DNA of 64,000 bases from Shewanella hanedai. Its GTDB lineage: Bacteria > Pseudomonadota > Gammaproteobacteria > Enterobacterales > Shewanellaceae. Within the stretch, counting starts at the first letter, position 1, and the number at the start of each line of letters is the position of its first letter. Position numbers and translations under genes: made by a program. Positions 44,461-53,330 of the stretch are shown one piece after another. The stretch lies in the NCBI RefSeq assembly GCF_007197645.1, contig NZ_VKGK01000005.1:124001-188000 (forward strand), given 5' to 3'. The notes beneath the pieces were generated by a model. The model did not search any database, was not told the origin of the DNA, and saw only the letters and a program-made list of their open reading frames with translations.

Positions 44461-45129
44461 ATGAAGCTCGCTTTACTTAGTGACCCCTCATCGGTAAATG
44501 GACTACAAGCAATCAAGCTGGTGTTAAGTGCCCAACAAAAAGCCGTGGCTAAAGTTGGCTATATTGCCTCAGGGCCAGAACCTGATAGACACTATTTTCG
44601 CCAGACTCAAGTGCTTTATAAAAACCTTGGTGCCAGGTTGGTGTGTTATTTAGAACTTGAAACGGGTTTTGATGAAGAGTCTTTGGTTGAACTGTTCAGT
44701 TGTGATGTGATCCATTTGGCTGGCGGGGATACCTTCAGATTTTTAAAAGGGTTACATCACAGAAGATTGATTCCTCGTTTGCGGGAGTACGCGAGGGCAG
44801 GAGGCGCACTGATTGGCGTGAGTGCTGGGGCAATGATCATGACACCGTCGATAGAGAGTGCCCCTTTGTGTGGCGACAGCAATGATGTGGGCTTAGACAA
44901 CTTACTCGCCTTGAGTTTAACCCCGTTTCATTTTATGCCTCATCTGCCAGCAGGGTTTACCACTCCTGTCGATTTTATTGCTTATCTACACAAGAGAGGT
45001 GTCGCGTTTGATGATTCTCTATTTGAGTATTTATACCTGTGTCAGGATACAGCTGCTATCACGGTAATCGATGGGAAAGTTGATGAGATTGGGGAACCTT
45101 TACTCTGGACTCGTTGTATTGAAGTCTGA
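44461..45129 (+). CDS. Peptidase E-like protein (S51 family)
   Basis: The 222-residue protein has the S51 core: LSDPSSVNG start, IHLAGGDTFRFLKGL, and the nucleophile elbow GVSAGAM with Ser121. Family members include the aspartyl dipeptidase PepE, which cleaves Asp-X dipeptides, and cyanophycinase. It lacks a signal peptide. Convergent with metC. Confidence 0.85.
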   Translation: MKLALLSDPSSVNGLQAIKLVLSAQQKAVAKVGYIASGPEPDRHYFRQTQVLYKNLGARLVCYLELETGFDEESLVELFSCDVIHLAGGDTFRFLKGLHHRRLIPRLREYARAGGALIGVSAGAMIMTPSIESAPLCGDSNDVGLDNLLALSLTPFHFMPHLPAGFTTPVDFIAYLHKRGVAFDDSLFEYLYLCQDTAAITVIDGKVDEIGEPLLWTRCIEV

Positions 45130-45165
45130 CAGATGAAACCTAGAACAGGTTTCATCTGTTGTTAA
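45129..45165. terminator. Hairpin between the peptidase E-like gene and metC
   Basis: A 13-bp perfect stem (ACAGATGAAACCT with AGGTTTCATCTGT, loop AGAAC) sits at the convergent ends. The tail is TGTTAAG with only a weak T run, so termination is moderate. Confidence 0.65.
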
Positions 45166-45181
45166 GATAATATTTTAAGTG

Positions 45182-46357
45182 TTACTTAAGCGCTTGATTA
45201 AATCGTGCGAAGCCTGCTTCTAAATCGGCAATCAGATCATCAGGGTTTTCTAACCCCACATGCAAACGAATAAGGGGTTTACAGCTATCCCATTGGGTGG
45301 CTGTTCTGATCCTGTCGATGCCAAATACACCTAAGATCAGACTTTCAAAACCTCCCCAAGAGAAACCCATTTTAAAGTGCTGCATGTTTTCAACCAGTGC
45401 GGTGACAGAAGCCAGATCTCCCTCTTTCAATACAAAAGAGAATAAACCGTTGGCTGCTGTAAAATCACGCTCAAAAAACGCATGACCAGGGCAAGTGTCG
45501 AAAGCTGGGTGCCTGATATGATCGACCTCTGGGCGCGACTTCAGCCAGTTTGCAACTTTAAGGGCATTACGCTCATGTTGCTGCATACGCACGCCCAATG
45601 TTCTTAGGCCACGGCTGGCCAGATACACATCATCCGGTGAGGTGCATTGACCCATGAGGTAGCTGTTTTCTCTTAGTTGATCCCAATGTGCTTCATTAGC
45701 CGTTGCGGTGCCCATCATGACGTCAGAGTGACCCACTATGTACTTAGTGGCAGCCTGAATAGAGATGTCGACGCCCATATCAAATGGACGAGAGTTGATG
45801 GGGGATGCCCAAGTGTTGTCTAACATCACCACAAGCTCATGTTGGTGAGCGATGCTGGCAAGTGTCGGCACATCTTGGATCTCCATGGTGATCGATCCTG
45901 GAGATTCTAGGAACAATACCTTGGTATTAGGCTTGATAAGCGCACTTATCCCAGCGCCAATCATAGGATCATAATAGGTGGTCTCTATCCCAAAACCTGC
46001 CATCAACTTATCACACAGATCCCGTGTCGGTTCATAGGCGGTGTCGACCATGAGCAGATGATCGCCTGACTTGAGAAATGAGAGCAGTGCACCACTGATC
46101 GCGGCGGATCCTGATGGGTATAGGGCTGTGCCTACACCGCCTTCAAGTTCTGCAATCGCAGCTTGAAATGCAAAATGGGTGGGGCCACCACGTCGACCAT
46201 AGAACATCTCGCCTTTGGCTCTGTTCTTGGTTGCGAAGCGCATCTCTTTCATGGTGTCAAACACCATGGTTGATGCTCTGAAGACGGGAGGATTGATCAC
46301 ACCCTTAGTCCATTTTTTGTCACGTCCAACACTGATGATCTGTGTTTCTTTTTTCAT
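45182..46357 (-). CDS. metC: Cystathionine beta-lyase
   Basis: MetC cleaves cystathionine to homocysteine, pyruvate and ammonia with PLP in methionine synthesis. The 391-residue protein from ATG 46357 begins MKKETQIISVGRDKKWT, as family members do, and has YGRRGGPTHFAF, YPSGSAAISGALL, the PLP Lys205 in SIQAATKYIVGHSD and GFSWGGFESLI. An upstream ATG at 46396 overlaps a MetJ-like box, which argues against it. Divergent distance to the kinase gene below is about 90 bases. MetJ-like repeats upstream indicate methionine repression. Confidence 0.9.
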   Translation of the reverse strand: MKKETQIISVGRDKKWTKGVINPPVFRASTMVFDTMKEMRFATKNRAKGEMFYGRRGGPTHFAFQAAIAELEGGVGTALYPSGSAAISGALLSFLKSGDHLLMVDTAYEPTRDLCDKLMAGFGIETTYYDPMIGAGISALIKPNTKVLFLESPGSITMEIQDVPTLASIAHQHELVVMLDNTWASPINSRPFDMGVDISIQAATKYIVGHSDVMMGTATANEAHWDQLRENSYLMGQCTSPDDVYLASRGLRTLGVRMQQHERNALKVANWLKSRPEVDHIRHPAFDTCPGHAFFERDFTAANGLFSFVLKEGDLASVTALVENMQHFKMGFSWGGFESLILGVFGIDRIRTATQWDSCKPLIRLHVGLENPDDLIADLEAGFARFNQALK

Positions 46358-46390
46358 AGGGTAATTGTTCCACAACCAAATTGTATTTTT

Positions 46391-46406
46391 AGCCATCTTA
46401 ACATCT
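46391..46406. promoter_or_regulatory. MetJ-like tandem met-box upstream of metC
   Basis: Read on the minus strand, AGATGTTA and AGATGGCT are two adjacent 8-mers close to the AGAYGTCT met-box repeat (six and seven of eight positions). They are 34 bases before the metC ATG, where MetJ normally binds. A third, poorer repeat abuts them. Confidence 0.4.
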
Positions 46407-46487
46407 AAACGGCCAAATGAAAGTGCGTTTTAATGAGCATCGTGAATGCTCGCTTATCGTTCTGTTTATTCATCGTGCTCCCCAGCA

Positions 46488-48668
46488 TTAATCGAGCGGT
46501 AGGCTAACCACTATTTCTACACCATGATGCTGTTGGTCACTATCATTTACTTGTAGATTTCTGGCGATGATTTTTCCATGGTGGAAATCAGTTACTAATC
46601 GTGCGATATAGAGCCCTAACCCCAGATGAGGCTTGTCTTGTGCCTTTTGCTGCCTCACTGATACCATAGACTCAAATATCTGTTCAGACATGTTGGCTGG
46701 CAGCTCTGGGCCTATATTACTAATAGAGAGTTGAGCTTGTTTGTTTTTTGCCGTGAGAGTGACAGAGATTGCTGTGTCTTTGAGGCTAAACTCTAAGGCA
46801 TTGGCAATCAATTTATCCATCAACTGTGCAATGTACTCTGGCACACCTGTCATCAATAGATCCTCTTCGCAGATATTAGCGATGAACTCTTTATTGGGGT
46901 AGGTGAGTTGGTATCCCTGCACACAACCACTAATGACTTTAGAGAGAGGGAAGGTGTCGAGTTCTGCAGTGGACAAGCTCTCTTCCAATCGAGTTGCTTC
47001 GCTCATATTGTTCAAAATCATATTTAAACGGCTAACGCCTTCTTGTGCCCGGTCAACATATTTACGGCTATCGGGGTCGAGTGATTGCAGCCCTAGGTGT
47101 TCTAGTGACGATCGAACCACGGCAACAGGGGTGCGTAGTTCATGTGAGAGTCTTGAACTCATGTTTTCTAGGTAGTGAGTATATTGCCCTAATCGACTCA
47201 CAATACTGGCAAAACTTCGGGATAAATCACCTATTTCATCACGGACTTTTGAGCCTTTAATGTGGTTTTTTATTCTACCTTGACTGTCGATAGCCTCTTC
47301 GGCTTCATCCCTGAGTTTGCGGATGCGACTGGAGATACTAGAGGCGAAGAAAAACAGCGCTAAGGTTCCCATGCTCATGATGGTAATAATGACATTGAAC
47401 AGCTTCTCTAATGCCTTATTGCGTAAAGTTCTTATCCCATGAGTCGTTTCTTCTGAGATCACCACTCCCATCACCTTATCATCTATCCAGATTGGGCTTG
47501 CAGCGGCCAGAATAACCGCTTTGTTATCGGGTGTGAGTCGCCATGTCGATCCATCTTTACCAGCTAGGGCTTGTTGAATGTGGCTACCACCGAGTACGGT
47601 TGAATCCTGTAAAGAGTCGACAAAATCTTTAGCTGGGATCGTCAGTATTTGGTAATAGAGTGGGTGTAGATATTTTTGTTTAAACCGTTCCCAGAAACTG
47701 GGATCGGGCTGGTCCGATACTGTGCGAGTCCAAACGCTATTACTGGTACGAATATCCCCTGATTTGGCGAGCACACGGCCATGCTTGTCTACCACCCAAA
47801 TTCGAGAGCTGTTATGGCTCATCCCTTTAATGATGTTTGCAATTTCTGGAGAGGGCACAAGGACGGTACCGAGCTTATCAACATCATCGATGGCTGAGGT
47901 TCCGACGATAGCGTCTACATGACCGCTTTTTGCGTCGTTAACATCGTATATCGCAAAGCCCAGTTTACTGCCTACCATGTCCAGTGGAATACGCAGCTCA
48001 ATATTATAGCCTTGGGTCGTTTTCCTCCATTTTCCTTGGATTTTGACTTCAGGGGTAACGGGTACAGAAAGACTCGGATCTTCAGGGAGTTCAAAAGCAC
48101 TGATCCAGCCATCTTTTGTGGTGGCGACAATATAACGCCTGAATTTTCCATCAGGTGCCAGCGTGGCAATAGCAAGGTGATCATTGCGATCGATATTCAG
48201 GGTGTTCTTGCCACGATAGATAACGCTGGGATCGGTGACTTCAAAGAAGCCATAAAGGTATCCGTCATATTTACCGACCATATGGGTAAAATTAATGGCT
48301 AAGGGCTTATCTGGGTCGGCTTTGGATATCTGGTGGTTTTCACCATAGTTGAGACTTTTATGCTTGTATTGAGCCCAATCACCGAGTTTGCCGTCCAGCT
48401 GTATGGGCCCTGAGAGCGGGTGAGCGTAGAGATCTCTGCCTTGCTGTACCTGAGTTAGAAAACTTGCCTGACTGTCAAACAGCTTGGGTCTTTCGTGCAG
48501 GGCTGTGGCTAACGCTTGTGTTGTGCCTTCTAAGGTTTTCTCTTGGCCATATCTTAGGTATTTTTCCATCTCCCAGACGTACTGGTAGCCCAGCCAAGGA
48601 AGACAAAGCAAGAATAGCGATAATATAGCAACTTTACTCCTTAGCCCTATTGGAAGGTTAAACATCAC
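46488..48668 (-). CDS. pdsS: Sensor histidine kinase of the dedicated sortase system
   Basis: The 726-residue kinase has two membrane helices (about 10-30 and 422-444) that bracket a large outer domain. Residues 88-245 (LDGKLGDWAQYK, FFEVTDPSVIY, RNDHLAIATLAPDGK) resemble a CBM9-like carbohydrate-binding fold. HAMP (445-500), His509 in SHELRTPVAVVRS, and an ATPase domain with LMDKLIANALEFS and LGLGLYIARL follow. Sequence order and neighbours match the sensor of the proteobacterial dedicated sortase system. It is read in the same direction as its response regulator, which lies 57 bases upstream. Confidence 0.88.
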   Translation of the reverse strand: MMFNLPIGLRSKVAILSLFLLCLPWLGYQYVWEMEKYLRYGQEKTLEGTTQALATALHERPKLFDSQASFLTQVQQGRDLYAHPLSGPIQLDGKLGDWAQYKHKSLNYGENHQISKADPDKPLAINFTHMVGKYDGYLYGFFEVTDPSVIYRGKNTLNIDRNDHLAIATLAPDGKFRRYIVATTKDGWISAFELPEDPSLSVPVTPEVKIQGKWRKTTQGYNIELRIPLDMVGSKLGFAIYDVNDAKSGHVDAIVGTSAIDDVDKLGTVLVPSPEIANIIKGMSHNSSRIWVVDKHGRVLAKSGDIRTSNSVWTRTVSDQPDPSFWERFKQKYLHPLYYQILTIPAKDFVDSLQDSTVLGGSHIQQALAGKDGSTWRLTPDNKAVILAAASPIWIDDKVMGVVISEETTHGIRTLRNKALEKLFNVIITIMSMGTLALFFFASSISSRIRKLRDEAEEAIDSQGRIKNHIKGSKVRDEIGDLSRSFASIVSRLGQYTHYLENMSSRLSHELRTPVAVVRSSLEHLGLQSLDPDSRKYVDRAQEGVSRLNMILNNMSEATRLEESLSTAELDTFPLSKVISGCVQGYQLTYPNKEFIANICEEDLLMTGVPEYIAQLMDKLIANALEFSLKDTAISVTLTAKNKQAQLSISNIGPELPANMSEQIFESMVSVRQQKAQDKPHLGLGLYIARLVTDFHHGKIIARNLQVNDSDQQHHGVEIVVSLPLD

Positions 48669-48725
48669 GCTGTCTCTGCTTTGAAATGGTGGGTAGTAGC
48701 CATGTTGTGTGAGATATTAATATCA

Positions 48726-49424
48726 TTAAAGGGCCTGAGGTTCCCAACGGTATCCCATGCCATAAACCGTATCGATGCAATCAAATTCAGGATCTTGTGC
48801 GATGAATTTTTTTCTTATCCGCTTCACATGGGAAGTGATAGTGCTATCGTCGACGTATATTTTTGCTTCTTGCATCAATGCTTGGCGATTCTTAACATGC
48901 CCTGGGTGTTTAGCTAACGCGTGAACCATCCAAAATTCAGTGACGGTCAGTTCGATAGGGATCATATTCCAGTAAACCTGCATCCGGTTGGCATCAATAG
49001 TTAACGCACCTCTTTCGAGTAAATTCTCAACTTCCAATGATTTACCTTGCAGCTCTGAGCGCCTAAACAGTGCAGCTAAGCGAGCAATTAAGTGAGGGAA
49101 ACTGACATCTTTACTGAGGTAATCATCGGCGCCAAGGCGTAAGCCGCACACGGTATCAAAGTCACTGTCTCTGGCTGTTAAGAAGATGATAGGTAAATTA
49201 CTGGACATTGCCCTGAGGGATTGGCAAAGCGCAAATCCTCCATCTATTTCATCTTCTAATCCAATATCAATGATGGCCAAATCCGGTAATCGGGTTGTGA
49301 ATGCTTGCATGGCACTAGGACGATTGGCGTACGCCTGAACGGTATAGCCTTGCTGCTGCAATACCTCTTTATAGTTCTCTCGTATTGCCGCTTCATCTTC
49401 CACAATTGCGATACGTTTCATCAA
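48726..49424 (-). CDS. pdsR: Response regulator of the dedicated sortase system
   Basis: The 232-residue protein has a receiver domain with phosphorylated Asp53 (LAIIDIGLEDE), conserved acidic pocket (IVEDE) and Lys in the DYLSKDVSF segment, plus an OmpR-like winged-helix output (about 130-230, VENLLERGALTIDANRM and TITSHVKRIRKKF). It presumably turns on the divergent pdsO-target-sortase operon. The 275-base gap to pdsO holds the likely target promoter. It is upstream of the kinase gene on the minus strand. Confidence 0.9.
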   Translation of the reverse strand: MMKRIAIVEDEAAIRENYKEVLQQQGYTVQAYANRPSAMQAFTTRLPDLAIIDIGLEDEIDGGFALCQSLRAMSSNLPIIFLTARDSDFDTVCGLRLGADDYLSKDVSFPHLIARLAALFRRSELQGKSLEVENLLERGALTIDANRMQVYWNMIPIELTVTEFWMVHALAKHPGHVKNRQALMQEAKIYVDDSTITSHVKRIRKKFIAQDPEFDCIDTVYGMGYRWEPQAL

Positions 49425-49699
49425 TTTTTACCTTATAGGGCTGTAATACCGTCAGCGCATCATTTTCAAGTAAGTAGGAGTGCTGAGCTGATGACAATTA
49501 ACTTCTGCTGGAGACTATACAGGAAATTTTATGGGATAAAAGGCACTGAAGTGGATTGCCATTTTGTTGCCACAATTCATAAGCGTAATGTCATTTTTCC
49601 TCCCTGTGGCAGCCATTTATCTCCTGTTTAATGAATCTATCGAAAGGCAGTCACTATTTACTCTGCCTGTTAATAATCGTCATAGATAGGAAAACCAAA

Positions 49700-50437
49700 A
49701 TGAACAAGAAAATAATCGCCCTTTTAGTTATGAGCAGCCTAACCGTTTCAAATGCAAGTTTCGCAACAGAGCAAACTGACGAGAGAGAGCATAACGAGGA
49801 ACTTGTTGGACTCACCTCTGGGATTGTTCTTGGGGCGGTCGTCGGAGGACCCGTTGGTGCCATCATCGGGGCATTTACTGGGGCACTATTAGGAAAGTCT
49901 GTCGGTGATGACTCTGAAATCGACTCTCAACAGGCCAAATTGGTCGAAAAGGATTCACAACTCATTGCGTTAAACGATGACAATCAATCTCTACAAGTGA
50001 TTGCCAGTCAATATGATGAGGCGCAGCAGCAGTTAGCTCAACTAAAGTTGGCTCAAGAGCAGAAACTGACTGAGTTAGCCATGGGGTTGAACATTCAGTT
50101 TAAAACGGGCTCATCTGAGCTAGCGCCTCACATACAACGCCAACTTGATGATTTGGCTTATGCCATGTCGATTTCGCCTGAATTGAATCTGGATATGACC
50201 GGATATGCTGATAGAAGAGGGGACTCGACGTATAACCAAGCCTTGTCTGAGCAACGTGTTGCCGAAGTTAAAAGCTATTTAGTGGCTCAAGGTGTTGATG
50301 AAAACCGTTTGGCATTTAAGGCATACGGTGCAAGTGCTCCATTGGCTAAAGATCAGAGTTTTGAAAATGATTTTTTTGACAGAAGGGTCAATATCAAGCT
50401 TATTCCACGTGAGTCTGCGCTCGCTGCAAATCAATAA
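49700..50437 (+). CDS. pdsO: Sortase-associated OmpA-like protein PdsO
   Basis: From ATG 49700 the precursor has 245 residues, preceded by AGGA 9 bases upstream (an upstream ATG at 49631 adds 23 codons without homology). A signal peptide ends near SFA-TE. A glycine-zipper segment LTSGIVLGAVVGGPVGAIIGAF follows (about 40-68), then a coiled coil (about 75-130) and a C-terminal OmpA-like peptidoglycan-binding domain with KTGSSELAPHIQRQLDDLA, TGYADRRGDSTYNQALSEQR and AFKAYGASAP. It is the outer partner in the sortase locus and likely helps anchor the surface protein. Confidence 0.9.
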   Translation: MNKKIIALLVMSSLTVSNASFATEQTDEREHNEELVGLTSGIVLGAVVGGPVGAIIGAFTGALLGKSVGDDSEIDSQQAKLVEKDSQLIALNDDNQSLQVIASQYDEAQQQLAQLKLAQEQKLTELAMGLNIQFKTGSSELAPHIQRQLDDLAYAMSISPELNLDMTGYADRRGDSTYNQALSEQRVAEVKSYLVAQGVDENRLAFKAYGASAPLAKDQSFENDFFDRRVNIKLIPRESALAANQ

Positions 50438-50463
50438 TCTCATTTTTAATGAAATAAAGGATT

Positions 50464-52680
50464 ATGTTGATGAAAATGGATAAGCAATGTCTCTTTAACG
50501 CCGACGGTAAGAATACTCCCATGCAGTCAACGGTTGCCCCCTTATGGGGGGCGGCACTTTGTCAGAGAATCGTTATCGGCTTCTTATGTTGTCTGAGCTT
50601 TACAACTTATGCTGAAGAGATTGAACGTACTCAAGCGAGTTTAGTGTACCAGTCAATGGATGGTGAGGAGCAGGTGAGCCTACCACTCAATACACAAGTG
50701 CAGATGAAAGTGTCAGGTTGGATTAATCGAGTGAAAGTCAGGCAGGAGTTTCGTAATGACACTGAGCATTGGCTCAATGGTCGCTATCAATTTCCTTTGC
50801 CTAATGAAGCGGCAGTGGATCATATGCGGCTTCAGATCGGTACTCAGATTATTGAAGGCCAAATCCAAGAGAAACAGGAGGCTAAAAGGCAGTTTGAGGT
50901 GGCAAAAAAAGCGGGGCAGCGTGCGAGTTTAGTGGCGCTATCCACACCGAATATTTTTAGAACCTCAGTGGCCAACTTAGGGCCGAGTGAGACATTAGTG
51001 GTTGAGATAAGCTATCAGGAGCTGGTGAGGTATAAACAAGGCGAGTTTAGCCTAAGGTTCCCTATGGTTGTGAATCCTCGTTATCTATCACCAATGTCAC
51101 AGCCTAGCTTTGAAGAGGTTAATGCTCTGACTATGCGAGATAAAATAGGCTCATACTTTGACAGCAATTTAAGACTCGGTACTCACAATACAAGTCTAGC
51201 GCCTAAAGTGAGCATTAATATTGAATTAAATGCGGGTGTCTCACTAGATAAAGTTTCAAGTCCATATCATAAGGTGAGTCAAACTCAGCTCAGTGATTCC
51301 CGCTATAACCTTGAACTTGTTGATACTAATGCTAACGGTGATTTTGTGTTGAACTGGAGACCACAACTCGGAACCACGCCCACCGCCACTGTATTTTCAC
51401 AAACTGGCCAGACATATTCAGCCTCAAATGTGTCCAATAAAGTAAAAAGTAACAGCGCTGAAAACCGTGAAGTATTAGAGAATGACTATGCTCTATTGAT
51501 GTTGTTACCTCCAGCTGTTCAACAGCAAGATACGAGTATTCCCAGAGAGCTTATTCTCGTGATTGATACGTCAGGTTCTATGTCGGGTGGTTCAATCGAG
51601 CAGGCTAAGAAAGCGTTGAGTTTTGCCCTGACAGGGTTAAGAGAACATGACACTTTCAATGTGATTGAGTTTAATTCAGATGTCCAAGCACTATCCCCGC
51701 AACCGTTACCAGCAACAGCGAGTAATATTGGTCGTGCTAAGCAGTATGTACGAAGTCTTGTGGCCAATGGTGGAACTGAGATGGGCTTGGCACTTAATGC
51801 GGCTCTGGATGTCCAACAAAGCCGTGAAGAGGATAATACAAGTCGTTTACGTCAGGTACTGTTTATGACCGATGGGGCTGTCGGGGATGAATCTGCACTC
51901 TTCTATCTTATAAAACAGAAGATAGGAGAGAGTCGCTTATTTACCTTGGGAATTGGTTCAGCGCCAAATTCACACTTTATGCAAAGGGCCGCCGAGTTTG
52001 GGCGGGGCACGTTTACCTATATTGGAAAATTAGATGAAGTGCAGAGTAAGATTGAAGCGCTACTTCATCAAATTGAGCGCCCGCAGTTAACTGACATTAG
52101 GTTGAGGTATGCTGATAATCGAGTACCTGATTATTGGCCAGCAATTATCCCAGATCTCTACGCTGAAGAGCCTTTGCTGGTGGCCATAAAGATGAATTCA
52201 TTACTCCATACAGCATCGCCCACAGAGCTTATTGTTTCCGGAACAATAGCAGGACAATATTGGCAAGAGCGTGTATCACTTAAACAAAGAGAACCTGCTT
52301 TAGGCCTTGATCTTATCTGGGCGAGAAAACAGATCTCGGCGCTTGAATTGAGTAAAGATGGAGTGAACGAGCAAAGAGTGAAACAGCAGATCACTGCTCT
52401 GGCCCTTAATTATCATTTAGTGAGTGCCCATACTAGCCTAGTGGCGATAGAGTTGGCTCCAGCGAGACCGAGTTCCATTACCCCTAAAAATGTCACAGTA
52501 CTAATGGCGAACCCGTTTGGATGGACACCGCCTGGCAGTTTGCCACAAACCGGCACTTCAAGTCGTTTGTTTATCTTGATTGGATCCGTGTTATTAAGCT
52601 TGCTTGGGATCTACCTACTCAGTTATCAAAGAGCCTTTGGCGTTGCCATTTATGGCAGAAAAGGAAAGTTAGATGCCTAA
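50464..52680 (+). CDS. LPQTG-anchored surface protein with VIT and VWA domains (sortase substrate)
   Basis: The 738-residue precursor has a signal peptide ending near TYA-EE (residue 50), a VIT domain (about 52-190), a VWA domain (about 362-540) with MIDAS motif Asp368-Thr-Ser-Gly-Ser, and a C-terminal sorting signal: LPQTG at 693-697, a hydrophobic helix (FILIGSVLLSLLGIYLL), then a basic tail (GRKGKLDA). Such signals direct sortase cleavage between Thr and Gly. It is the sole apparent substrate, next to its sortase. The last codons overlap the sortase ATG (ATGCCTAA). Confidence 0.93.
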   Translation: MLMKMDKQCLFNADGKNTPMQSTVAPLWGAALCQRIVIGFLCCLSFTTYAEEIERTQASLVYQSMDGEEQVSLPLNTQVQMKVSGWINRVKVRQEFRNDTEHWLNGRYQFPLPNEAAVDHMRLQIGTQIIEGQIQEKQEAKRQFEVAKKAGQRASLVALSTPNIFRTSVANLGPSETLVVEISYQELVRYKQGEFSLRFPMVVNPRYLSPMSQPSFEEVNALTMRDKIGSYFDSNLRLGTHNTSLAPKVSINIELNAGVSLDKVSSPYHKVSQTQLSDSRYNLELVDTNANGDFVLNWRPQLGTTPTATVFSQTGQTYSASNVSNKVKSNSAENREVLENDYALLMLLPPAVQQQDTSIPRELILVIDTSGSMSGGSIEQAKKALSFALTGLREHDTFNVIEFNSDVQALSPQPLPATASNIGRAKQYVRSLVANGGTEMGLALNAALDVQQSREEDNTSRLRQVLFMTDGAVGDESALFYLIKQKIGESRLFTLGIGSAPNSHFMQRAAEFGRGTFTYIGKLDEVQSKIEALLHQIERPQLTDIRLRYADNRVPDYWPAIIPDLYAEEPLLVAIKMNSLLHTASPTELIVSGTIAGQYWQERVSLKQREPALGLDLIWARKQISALELSKDGVNEQRVKQQITALALNYHLVSAHTSLVAIELAPARPSSITPKNVTVLMANPFGWTPPGSLPQTGTSSRLFILIGSVLLSLLGIYLLSYQRAFGVAIYGRKGKLDA

Positions 52681-53287
52681 GGGGCTCTATGTTCATCGCA
52701 TTGGTGTCATTCTGTTTTTTGTTTTAGCAGTTCTTTTTCTAGGTCAGGGAGTGTATATGCAAGCTAAAGCGCATTTTGCGCAGTATCTTATTGAACAGGC
52801 TTGGCAGCGTACGATTAAGGATCAACAGCCCCATAAACCTTGGAGTTGGGCGGATACTTATCCTGTTGCAAAATTGTCTTTTGTTGAAGCAGGTAAGGGT
52901 AATGAGTCACCAGATGAACATTTTGATGGAGACTCAATGTATGTATTAGAAGGGGCCTCAGGCAGAAATTTGGCTTTTGGTCCCGTTCAAATTCAAGATG
53001 GCAGCATAGGGAAGGGGAATCGTAATCGGATCATTGCTGGCCATAATGATACCCACTTTTCAATTTTAGAGGGCGTTAAGCGGGGTAAACTGATTAAACT
53101 ACTTGATAGGAATGGAATCGAGGTTATATATAAGGTGATGGAGACGCAAATTGTCCATGAGTCCGATACCCGTGTGTTGGCGCCGAGCAGCGATAAACAA
53201 CTGACGCTGATCACTTGTTATCCATTTCACGCTTTGCGTGCTGGTGGGCCTTTACGTTTTGTTGTGCATGCAGAAGCTGTAGGTTAG
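52673..53287 (+). CDS. Class GN sortase
   Basis: The 204-residue transpeptidase has one N-terminal membrane helix (about 10-30) and a sortase beta-barrel with catalytic His124 in IAGHNDTHFS, Cys182 in LTLITCYPF and Arg195 in LRFVVHAE. The class GN subtype is the form found in Gram-negative marine bacteria. It cleaves LPQTG of the neighbouring target and transfers the threonine carbonyl to an amine acceptor that is not known. It starts 8 bases inside the target gene and closes the locus. Confidence 0.94.
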   Translation: MPKGLYVHRIGVILFFVLAVLFLGQGVYMQAKAHFAQYLIEQAWQRTIKDQQPHKPWSWADTYPVAKLSFVEAGKGNESPDEHFDGDSMYVLEGASGRNLAFGPVQIQDGSIGKGNRNRIIAGHNDTHFSILEGVKRGKLIKLLDRNGIEVIYKVMETQIVHESDTRVLAPSSDKQLTLITCYPFHALRAGGPLRFVVHAEAVG

Positions 53288-53330
53288 TTATCCTAATGGA
53301 AAGTTAACGAGCCAGAAAATCGGGTATTAT

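Noticed and set aside
50464..53287. Horizontal origin of the sortase genes from Gram-positive bacteria
   Set aside because: The class GN form with its own kinase, regulator and PdsO is a native marine proteobacterial system, and base use looks like the neighbours.
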